Shown here: one piece after another, positions 40,157 through 46,553 of the stretch | How positions within the stretch are numbered: the stretch's first letter is position 1 | How the letters are laid out: each line of letters begins with the position of its first letter | NCBI RefSeq assembly: GCF_007992075.1 | Contig: NZ_BJZO01000032.1 | Coordinates: forward strand, 1 to 46,553 | DNA length: 46,553 nucleotides | Direction of reading: 5' to 3' | Source: Pararhodospirillum oryzae | Lineage (GTDB): Bacteria > Pseudomonadota > Alphaproteobacteria > Rhodospirillales > Rhodospirillaceae | The notes under the pieces: model-generated | What the model was told of the DNA's origin: nothing | What the model saw: the letters and a program-made list of their open reading frames with translations, nothing else | Databases searched by the model: none | Made by a program: the position numbers and the translations under genes

Positions 40157-41353
40157 TCACTCGCCCATGGCTTCCAGCAGGCGGGCCCGCCGGTCGGGAT
40201 CGGCGGCTTGTTCGGCCACGGCGCGCTGGGTCAGGCCGGCGAAATCCTCGATATCCACCCGCCCGCCGTGGGACACGAACCAACGGACCTGATCGAGGTA
40301 GCCGTCCACCCGGTCGGGCGCGGCCATGGTGGCCCGCAACACCGTGTCGTGCATGGCGGTCAGGCCATTGACCAGGGGAATTTCGTTGATGGCGTCGGTG
40401 TAGGCCTGGGGGCTGACCGCGCGGGCGCAGATCTTCAGGATATCCAGGTGGTTGAACACGGCGGCGCGGATCACGGTCTGCGCCCCCATGGGATGGTTTT
40501 CGTGCACGGTGGGGTCGGCGCCGTGATCCAAGAGCAGTTCGGCCACCGCGAGGCGCAGCCGGGCCAGATTGGGGTTGGCGGGGAAGCCGTTGGGACCGGT
40601 CACGGCCACCACCAGCGGCGGCTGGCCCAGGGCACCCCCCAGGCGGTTGACCGGCGCCCCCTCGGTTTCGATCAGCCGGCGCAGCGTGGCCAAGGTGGCG
40701 TCCACGGCGCCCGGGTCGGTGGCGGCGGCCTTCAGGCCCCCTTCGATGGCGCCGACCATCTGGTCGGCCAGGGCCTGAAGCGGTTCCTCGCCCGGGGCCA
40801 CGGGCACGCGGATCTGGTCCAGGTAGGCCCGGTAGGCGGCGGCCTTGGCCTCGGCCGGGCTATCGTAGGGCCGGATCACGGCCACCATGGCCTCGTTTTG
40901 GAACTGGGCCGCCAGTTCCAGGGGCCCCAGGCCGCGCGCGGTGGTCAAGGCGGTGCTGGCCCCTTGTTCCAGCACGTAGCGGGCCAGATCCAGGTGCCCG
41001 TAAAACACGGCTTGCAGCAAAATCGTGTGGGCATTGATCCTGTACACGGCGTCGATCAGGTCGGGCCGTGCCGCCAGCAGCATCCGGGCGCACTCGACGC
41101 TGCCCGACTGCCCGGCCAGGTGCAAGGGCAGCGCCCCCGATCGGGCATGGGCGAGGCCGGCATCGGCCCCCTGATCGAGCAGGAAACGGGTGGTTGCGGG
41201 CTGGCCCCGGGCGGCGGCCCACAACAGGGGCGTCCAGCCCTCGCCGTCAAAGGCGTTGGGATCGCCCCCCCCGGCGCACCATGCCTGAAGGGAGGGCACG
41301 TCTCCCTCGCGCGCGGCGGCCAGGGCCAGGGAAACGGAAGGGGTTGGGGACAT
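40157..41353 (-). CDS. ankyrin-repeat protein
   Basis: A 398-residue cytoplasmic protein without signal peptide. At least four ankyrin units are visible in the first ~180 residues (GWTPLLWAAARGQPATTRFLL, GALPLHLAGQSGSVECARMLL, HTILLQAVFYGHLDLARYVL, GLGPLELAAQFQNEAMVAVI), a helical insert (~180-230), then further degenerate units (LAVAELLLDHGADPTVHEN; GLTAMHDTVLRA). Ankyrin repeats mediate protein contacts. The ATG at 41353 is preceded by a purine-rich GGAACCCAAG. It lies between a DJ-1-type protein and an aldolase in one leftward group, so it may scaffold or inhibit one of them. Confidence 0.82.
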   Translation of the reverse strand: MSPTPSVSLALAAAREGDVPSLQAWCAGGGDPNAFDGEGWTPLLWAAARGQPATTRFLLDQGADAGLAHARSGALPLHLAGQSGSVECARMLLAARPDLIDAVYRINAHTILLQAVFYGHLDLARYVLEQGASTALTTARGLGPLELAAQFQNEAMVAVIRPYDSPAEAKAAAYRAYLDQIRVPVAPGEEPLQALADQMVGAIEGGLKAAATDPGAVDATLATLRRLIETEGAPVNRLGGALGQPPLVVAVTGPNGFPANPNLARLRLAVAELLLDHGADPTVHENHPMGAQTVIRAAVFNHLDILKICARAVSPQAYTDAINEIPLVNGLTAMHDTVLRATMAAPDRVDGYLDQVRWFVSHGGRVDIEDFAGLTQRAVAEQAADPDRRARLLEAMGE

Positions 41354-41438
41354 CTTGGGTTCCTTGTCGACGTTGGGGGGAACGGACAAGCGACGCGACC
41401 CGGGCATGCCAAGCAGTGGGGGGGCTGGCTTCTCGGGG

Positions 41439-42266
41439 TTACCACCCCTTGCGGCGCAACCCCTTGTCCAGCACGGCCACCAGGGCGGCCCCGGCTTCAT
41501 AGGAACACTGATTGGATCGGGCGGTGATGAACGGGTAGTCCACGATCACCGATGTTTTCTTGCCGAAGTTGCCATGATAGGCCCCCTCGGGGCCCACGGT
41601 GTCGCGCAAGATGTATTCCAGGGTATAGGGGGGCGGGCCCATGTTCAGGTCCGAGCCCAGGAACCCGGTGCCGTCGTGATAGTCGTATTCCACCGTGTGG
41701 CCGGTGACATGGCGGCCCCACAGGATGCTTTTGCGTTCGTTGAGGTCGCGGGCGAACGCGAGACAGGCCACGCCGTAGCAAATGGCGCAAATCGGCTTGT
41801 CGGCCTGATAAAAGGCCAGGATGACATCGTGCAGGCGCTGATTGTTGACCATGTCGACGATCGGGCCACTGCCACCCACCAGCAGCAAGGCGTCGAAGGC
41901 CTCCAGATCGCGGCGGGCCTGGGCCAGGTTTTCGTTGTAGGCTTCCAGGGCGCGCAAAAAGTGAGGCGCGCTGAAATAGGGGCGCTCGGGGAACCAGGCG
42001 GAGAGGTTCCGGCAGGAGGCCAGGCGGCTGGACTCGTCCAGGGCGCGGACCTTGGTGGCGGTTTCCGCCGAGGTGACCGGCATGCCCAGCGGGGGATCGA
42101 CGAAGCCGGGATCCATGCTCACCGGCAAGGCCCGGGGGCGCCTGCCCTTGGGCGTCATCATCTCCAGCTCGTGGCCGGCGGCCTCCAGGCATTCCAGGGG
42201 CCCCAGGAGTTCCTCCCCCCAGTAGCCATGTTCGGACAAGACGGTCAGAACCTTTTTCTTCCCCAT
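41439..42266 (-). CDS. large DJ-1/PfpI-family protein (Hsp31-like)
   Basis: A 275-residue DJ-1/PfpI protein of the longer Hsp31/YDR533C-like class. The nucleophile is in ICAICYGVACLAF (Cys ~172), preceded by ALLLVGGSGPIVDM; an N-terminal LSEHGYWGEELLGPLECLEAAG has the conserved Glu. Relatives are glyoxalase III/chaperone-type stress proteins. The ATG at 42266 has GGAAGGGG upstream; an 11-codon extension is not conserved. First gene of the group with the ankyrin protein and aldolase. It is only distantly similar to the 186-residue DJ-1 protein at 38673-39233. Confidence 0.85.
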   Translation of the reverse strand: MGKKKVLTVLSEHGYWGEELLGPLECLEAAGHELEMMTPKGRRPRALPVSMDPGFVDPPLGMPVTSAETATKVRALDESSRLASCRNLSAWFPERPYFSAPHFLRALEAYNENLAQARRDLEAFDALLLVGGSGPIVDMVNNQRLHDVILAFYQADKPICAICYGVACLAFARDLNERKSILWGRHVTGHTVEYDYHDGTGFLGSDLNMGPPPYTLEYILRDTVGPEGAYHGNFGKKTSVIVDYPFITARSNQCSYEAGAALVAVLDKGLRRKGW

Positions 42267-42929
42267 CCTTCCAGCCCCTTCCCGGATCGCGCCCTCCACC
42301 CTTCATGCGTGGCGCGCGCATCCCTTGATTTTGATTAAAAAGCCATGAATCAAGCCGCTCTTGCCACGGGTATAGAGTTCAGGCCCCCAGGCCGACACGC
42401 CCCTTCGTGAGGGACAAGGGCCCTTCGGGATTTCGGAGAACACCCCTCGTCTTCATGAAATAAGACTATTTCCAAAACCAGACCGACCGTCAACCCTTCA
42501 CCGTGTTAAAAACGCCTTTCAAACACTCAATGCGAGGTGGATCAATTTGCAATTGGGACACAATCCACCTTTGCTTGCCGGTCGCCCAGGAAATGCACTT
42601 TTGTTTTTTGCTTTTCCCTGGCTTCCGGCGCCCTTTTTCCCCAAGCCCGGCGCCCCCGCCCTGCCCCCTCTTGCCTGTTTTTCCATCAAAACGAGAATTG
42701 CCCGCCCCTCAACAGAGACTCGCCGTCAAAGGGAAGGCGGCGCACCGGGGGTTGATTCTTCAGATTGTCATTGATACAAGGTGTTCCGGTCCCGAGGCTG
42801 ACTTGACCCTGGGTTCCCAAGGCACCGGGACGGCAAACGGCGGAGGGTTCCCGCCGTTTGCCCTTTTCCCGATGGGAACACGATCGCACGCCCGCCCCGG
42901 GAGCGGGATGGGCCTTTGACCCGATCCGT
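42267..42929. other. 663-bp intergenic region
   Basis: It separates the large DJ-1 gene start from the glycerol dehydrogenase stop. It is AT-richer than average at 42320-42360 and 42450-42560, where a promoter for the leftward DJ-1 group should be. Two stem-loops are visible: AGGTGGAT/ATCCACCT at 42535-42570 with a 20-nt loop, and a 12-bp hairpin at 42832-42862. A 138-codon rightward frame spans much of it but is Pro/Arg-rich with no family likeness. Confidence 0.5.
42832..42867 (+). terminator. 12-bp hairpin with U-run, reading rightward
   Basis: Perfect arms 42832-42843 and 42851-42862, 7-nt loop, followed by TTTT at 42864-42867. The polarity with the U-run is rightward, yet the nearest gene ending here is leftward (glycerol dehydrogenase, stop at 42930). 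It may still serve that gene as a U-less 3' stem, or it ends an unannotated rightward transcript. Confidence 0.55.
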
Positions 42930-44027
42930 TCAGGCCGTTCCCCGGGCCAGGGCATCGGCGGCCCAGACCGCCGCCTCCACCCGCTCGGGCGTGACCGTGA
43001 ACCAGGCGGCATGGATCGACTCGCCCGGCGCGGTGGCGGCTTCGGCCACCGCGCGGATGTCGGCGCGGCTGGCTCGCGCCAGGCCAAGATCGGCGAGACA
43101 CACCGGCAGGCCGACCGAGCGGCAGAACCCCAGCACCTCGCGGACCTGGGCATCGGGGCGGCCTTCCATCACCAGCTGGACCAGGGTCCCGAAGGCCACC
43201 TTTTCGCCGTGCAGCCGGTCGTGACAGGCGGGCAGCCGGGTCAGGCCGTTGTGGATGGCGTGGGCCCCGGCCAGGCCGCCGCTTTCGAAGCCCAGGCCGC
43301 TGAGCAAGGTATTTGCCTCGACGATCGCGTCCAGGGCGGGGGTGACTCCGCCGGTTTCGGCCGCCCTCTTGGCCTGAACCCCGTATTCCAGCAAGGTGTC
43401 GTAGCACAAGCGGGCCAGCGCCAGGGCGGTGCGCAAGGGCGCCTGCGAGCCGGTCAGCGGGTTGGTCCGGCCGCTGCGCGCGCAGGTATCGGCTTCCCAG
43501 AAGGTGGAAAGAGCATCGCCCATGCCCGCCACCAGCGTGCGCACCGGGGCGCGGGCGATCACCCCGGTATCGACCAGAACGCAATCCGGGTTGTGCGGGA
43601 CCTGCACGTAGCGATCGAAGATGCCGTTCTCGGCATAGACCACCACGACGGTGGAACACGGGGCATCGGTGGCCGCGATGGTTGGCACCACCACGATGGG
43701 CAAGGCCAGGGCAAGGGCCACCGCCTTGCCGGTATCGATCACCTTGCCGCCCCCGGCCGCGATCACCAGATCGGCCTGTTCCTGGCGCCCCACCGCCGCC
43801 AGACGCTCGATTTCGCGATCACAGCACTCGCCGGCGAACCGCTCGACATGAAGGGAGAGCCCGACCGCGCCCAGCGAGTCCGCCACCGCCGTTTCGCAGG
43901 CCGCGAGCGCCCGCCCGCCCCCGATCAGCAGCGCCCGCCGCCCCAGCCGGGCCGCGTGGGTACCAATCTGATGAACCGCCCCATCCCCTTGAACATAGCG
44001 CCTGGGCGCCAGCAGCACACTGGCCAT
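42930..44027 (-). CDS. gldA: glycerol dehydrogenase (NAD+)
   Basis: A 365-residue iron-type/zinc alcohol dehydrogenase of the GldA family oxidising glycerol to dihydroxyacetone. IGGGRALA and AAGGGKVIDTGKA (~91-102) bind NAD; PTIAATDAPCS is typical of GldA; the zinc ligands are D171 (GMGDALSTFWEA), H256 (GAHAIHNGL) and H273 (RLHGEKVAFG), matching the family's Asp-His-His set. The ATG at 44027 has AGGAAGGGA about 8 nt upstream; a longer upstream frame to 44360 runs through the intergenic hairpin and is not coding. It appears monocistronic. Confidence 0.93.
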   Translation of the reverse strand: MASVLLAPRRYVQGDGAVHQIGTHAARLGRRALLIGGGRALAACETAVADSLGAVGLSLHVERFAGECCDREIERLAAVGRQEQADLVIAAGGGKVIDTGKAVALALALPIVVVPTIAATDAPCSTVVVVYAENGIFDRYVQVPHNPDCVLVDTGVIARAPVRTLVAGMGDALSTFWEADTCARSGRTNPLTGSQAPLRTALALARLCYDTLLEYGVQAKRAAETGGVTPALDAIVEANTLLSGLGFESGGLAGAHAIHNGLTRLPACHDRLHGEKVAFGTLVQLVMEGRPDAQVREVLGFCRSVGLPVCLADLGLARASRADIRAVAEAATAPGESIHAAWFTVTPERVEAAVWAADALARGTA

Positions 44028-44187
44028 CGAGCCGTCCCTTCCTGGTTGATCCTGGTTGAGCGTGGAACAGAGGCTAGCAAGGGTACCGCCCCCCGACCAG
44101 CGCCATTGGCTCAACGGCAGCGATGCCGCCAGGGAAGACCGCCCCGGTTCCTCTCGCGGAAAAAAGCACGACGGCTTGGAAAGACAC

Positions 44188-44215
44188 GGGGCGCCCTTCG
44201 TGCAAAGGACGCCCC
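44188..44215 (-). terminator. hairpin after the phytase-like gene
   Basis: GGGGCG/CGCCCC outer arms with inner CCTT/AAGG pairing (11 bp, one mismatch) starting 11 bp past the stop at 44227. On the minus strand it is followed by GTGTCTTTCC, a weak U-rich tail. Confidence 0.55.
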
Positions 44216-44226
44216 GCTCAGCCTCC

Positions 44227-46452
44227 CTATTTGAACAGCTCGTCGCGCGATCCCAGGCGCGCGAACAGGGTTTCGCCGGTGGCGTCGTCCACGCCATCGT
44301 TGTCGGTGAGCATGTACACCCCGCCGTTGGCGGCAACGCACAGGCCCTCGACCTTATCAAGGGTCCAGCCGTTGGTCGCCTTGAGGACGGGAAGCAGGTC
44401 CTTGACCACCGTCTTCCCGACCACGGGAATGTCGGCCCCCGTGGCCGCCGGGGTCACGCCGGCCAGATCAAACACCGCGATCTGTTTCAAGGCCGCCGCC
44501 GGGCCCGGCTGGTTGTCGCGCTCGATCACCGCGAAGCGCTGGTCGCCCAGGGAAACGATTTCCGATAGCCCCACCCAGCCGCCGGCCGGGCTGGTCGGTG
44601 CCGACAGGGGATAGCGCACCCAGGTCCAGGTATCGGCCTGGGGATCGAACAGGCCGATCCGTGCCTGGTCCTTGGGGTCGTCCTGCCACGGCCGTTGGAA
44701 GGCCACGGCCACCTTTTCGTGGTCCTTGTCGCCATACACCGCCACGCCTTCAAAGCCAAAGCGCCCGGCCTGCCGGGCCACCTCGTCGGGCAGGGTCACG
44801 GTGCGTTCCACCGTGCCATCGGCGCCAACAGCCAGCAGCAGGTTGGCGAGGCCCTTGTCGGGATTGCCTTCGCTCACCACCCAGAAGCCGCCGTTCGGGC
44901 GGGTGGCGATGCCTTCCAGGTCCAGCTTCTCCTGGGGGGCGCCGGTGACCTCGACGAAGCCGCTCAGACGGGCCGGCGTCTGGCTGGCATCCAGGGTGTA
45001 GATCCGCGCCGAGGCATAGGCGCTGTCGCTGAGGGTGTAAAGGCGCGCGGGGTCCTTGGGATCGGCCGCGAGGCCCGACAGCGCGCCCCAGCCGATCGGG
45101 GCCCCGGTCTTGGGGTCATCCGCTGATTCAAGGGTGGGATAGGCCGGCCGGGTGGCCGTGCGCGCGTACACGCTGACCGAGGCGCGCACATTGTCCTTGG
45201 CGCTGTCCTCCTCGGCCGCGACCAGAAGCAGGCCGCGCTCGGGCAAGGCGAGCACGCCTTCCGGACCCACGCCGGTGGGCAGCACCTGCACGAACGCGGG
45301 CGCCTGGCCCGGCCCCATGTCGCGGAACACGGCGACCATGTTGGCGCGCTCGGCATTGATGAAGAACAGGCGTTCGCCGTCGAACACGCCCATCTCGGCG
45401 CCCTCGGGCTCCGAGCCCTTCTTGCCCGCGCGCTTTTCGGGGAAGTGCCCGATGCGCATGGCCAGGTGTTCCATCAAGGGGCCGCTGTCGTAGGCCACCG
45501 TGCCATCGTCGGTCCACACGGTGAAGCCCCGGCTGCCGCCCTTGTAGTCACCCTCGTTGGCGCTCACGAAACGATGGGCATCGAGCCAGGCCACGGCGTC
45601 GGGCTCGCGCGCGATGTCCTTCAGGCTGCCCGTGCCCTGGATGATCCCGTCCTTCCGGGTATCGATCGTGTCCAGCGACACCGTGCCGGCCGAAAAGTGG
45701 TTCACGATCTTGCCGGTGGCGGCGTCCACGATCACCAGGTGGTTGTTTTCCTGAAGACTCAGGATCACCCGGCCCTCGGCGTTCAGGTCCACGAACTCGG
45801 GCTCGGGGTCCTCGGGCGCGATCGTGGCCAGCCCGGTCACGTCCACCTTGCGCATCGCCTGGCAGTTCGTGGGCGTCCCGTCCGGCCCCAGGTCGAACAA
45901 GGCCAGATGCCCGGGGGGCAGTTGCGGCAGGGCTCCGTTGTTGGTTTCCTCGTCGCGTTCGTTCTCGACGGCCACGGCCAGGAAGCGGTTCTTGGGATCC
46001 ACCGCCAGGCTATCGGGCTGGCCACCCACGTCGCATCGCGCCTGGATCGCCAGATCCTTGAGGCTGACCACCGCGATATGGCCCGAGGGATGGGTGTAGC
46101 TTTCCGAGGTATTGACCCCGACCAGGGCATAGCCCCCCACCACGCTCACGCTGGTAGGCTCGCCCCCCAGGGCAACCCGGCCCCTGGACCCCGGCTGGGC
46201 CGGATCGGTGAGATCAATCACGCCCAGCGACGTGCCGGGGCTGTCGGTGAAAACGGCGGTCAGGCCGTCGGCGGTGGCCGCCAGGATTTCGGCCGCTGTT
46301 TTCTGGGCCGGATCCAGGCCGGCGGGCAGGGTTTCGAAAACCGGGACCGTGGCCACGCGCACAAAGAAACGCGGGGCATCGGCGGCCACCGCGGCCTGCC
46401 CTGCCCCGCAGACGGCAAGCAGGGCGGCGGACGCCAGCAAAGAGGCTCGCAT
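44227..46452 (-). CDS. secreted propeller/phytase-like esterase protein
   Basis: A 741-residue exported protein. A signal peptide (1-23, core LLASAALLAVCGAG) is followed by a beta-propeller-like half (~30-440; repeated GYALVGVN, HIAVVSL, DSLAVDPKNRFLAVAVEN, VILSLQENNHLVIVDAATGKI) of the choice-of-anchor/LVIVD type, and then the 'esterase-like activity of phytase' domain (~450-741; GALSGLAADPKDPARLYTLSDSAY, LDLEGIATRPNGGFWVVSEG, GFEGVAVYG, KVEGLCVAANGGVYMLTDNDG). It probably hydrolyses a phosphate ester in the periplasm. The ATG at 46452 has AAGGGAG 9 nt upstream; the earlier frame start at 46548 would bury the signal peptide. Confidence 0.85.
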   Translation of the reverse strand: MRASLLASAALLAVCGAGQAAVAADAPRFFVRVATVPVFETLPAGLDPAQKTAAEILAATADGLTAVFTDSPGTSLGVIDLTDPAQPGSRGRVALGGEPTSVSVVGGYALVGVNTSESYTHPSGHIAVVSLKDLAIQARCDVGGQPDSLAVDPKNRFLAVAVENERDEETNNGALPQLPPGHLALFDLGPDGTPTNCQAMRKVDVTGLATIAPEDPEPEFVDLNAEGRVILSLQENNHLVIVDAATGKIVNHFSAGTVSLDTIDTRKDGIIQGTGSLKDIAREPDAVAWLDAHRFVSANEGDYKGGSRGFTVWTDDGTVAYDSGPLMEHLAMRIGHFPEKRAGKKGSEPEGAEMGVFDGERLFFINAERANMVAVFRDMGPGQAPAFVQVLPTGVGPEGVLALPERGLLLVAAEEDSAKDNVRASVSVYARTATRPAYPTLESADDPKTGAPIGWGALSGLAADPKDPARLYTLSDSAYASARIYTLDASQTPARLSGFVEVTGAPQEKLDLEGIATRPNGGFWVVSEGNPDKGLANLLLAVGADGTVERTVTLPDEVARQAGRFGFEGVAVYGDKDHEKVAVAFQRPWQDDPKDQARIGLFDPQADTWTWVRYPLSAPTSPAGGWVGLSEIVSLGDQRFAVIERDNQPGPAAALKQIAVFDLAGVTPAATGADIPVVGKTVVKDLLPVLKATNGWTLDKVEGLCVAANGGVYMLTDNDGVDDATGETLFARLGSRDELFK

Positions 46453-46553
46453 CGGGGTCTCTCCCTTCCGTGCAAAGGATTTTACCCTAAGGGGACGCGC
46501 TCCCGATGGCCTGTGATCGTTTCTTGACGCCCCTTGGCCCGCCTTCATACCAA

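Noticed and set aside
42503-42919. 138-codon rightward frame in the gap before gldA
   Set aside because: Composition is Pro/Arg-rich without recognisable motifs, it runs through a terminator hairpin, and no convincing ribosome site was seen.
1-46553. tRNA, rRNA, integrase or prophage genes
   Set aside because: No tRNA cloverleaf, rRNA stretch, integrase/transposase motif or phage structural protein was recognised by eye; a tRNAscan/Infernal run would settle this.
46453-46553. Pho-box upstream of the phytase-like gene
   Set aside because: A weak CGTCA/CGATCA spacing of 11 bp is visible on the minus strand, but the match to the PhoB consensus is too poor to call.

Overview
The window is high-GC, densely packed bacterial DNA. 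The gene content (an N-methylglutamate-type synthase cluster, GlnT-type glutamine synthetase, fused chemosensory and partner-switching proteins, many 4-bp gene overlaps) points to an alphaproteobacterium of the Rhodospirillales, probably close to Rhodospirillum/Pararhodospirillum. That assignment is inferred from protein style and base composition; no rRNA or tRNA gene was recognised to confirm it.

Left end to about 10.1 kb is an accessory-looking stretch: a 34-bp tandem repeat with hairpins at the very edge, a small conserved protein, a DHH-family phosphoesterase, a small zinc-ribbon-like protein, a D12-class DNA adenine methyltransferase, a LysE-type exporter, an Abi_2/HEPN-like abortive-infection protein, a PhnA (YjdM) protein and a 1,383-residue protein. 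That last protein joins a restriction-endonuclease-like N-terminus, an HSP90-type GHKL ATPase and five C-terminal ~70-residue repeats. It has the layout of a bacterial conflict (anti-invader) protein and is the most interesting item in the window.

10.3 to 19.3 kb is a C1/nitrogen block of two divergent operons. glnT-like synthetase, purU and folD run leftward; a class II glutamine amidotransferase, a fused GXGXG/FMN synthase and a GltD-like oxidoreductase with an extra degenerate synthase-like tail run rightward. Together they suggest formation of N-methylglutamate or a related glutamine-derived intermediate, with formyl/methylene-tetrahydrofolate handling. The dehydrogenase that would complete the N-methylglutamate route is not in the window. 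The 460-bp divergent spacer carries GC-rich palindromic repeats and a candidate promoter.

19.7 to 21.5 kb holds a soluble chemoreceptor-like protein fused to a solute-binding-protein domain. 21.6 to 26.8 kb is a leftward operon with a recognisable sigma-70-like promoter: AGE-family epimerase, STAS protein, GlgX-type debranching enzyme, STAS anti-anti-sigma factor and RsbW-like kinase. It couples storage-carbohydrate enzymes to a partner-switching module.

27.05 to 39.2 kb is a leftward ten-gene run, nearly all joined by 4-bp overlaps: DJ-1/PfpI protein, KefF-like flavoprotein, Kef-type antiporter, membrane sensor, sensor-MFS fusion, periplasmic ABC_sub_bind protein, GNAT acetyltransferase, RsbU-like PP2C phosphatase, class III (diaminobutyrate-type) aminotransferase and diaminopropionate ammonia-lyase-like enzyme. 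The phosphatase could feed the RsbW/RsbV module just downstream. 39.3 to 42.3 kb is a second leftward group (large DJ-1/PfpI protein, ankyrin-repeat protein, HpcH/HpaI aldolase) ending in a good terminator. The right end carries a glycerol dehydrogenase and a secreted two-part phytase-like esterase/propeller protein. No CRISPR array, integrase, transposase or RNA gene was found.
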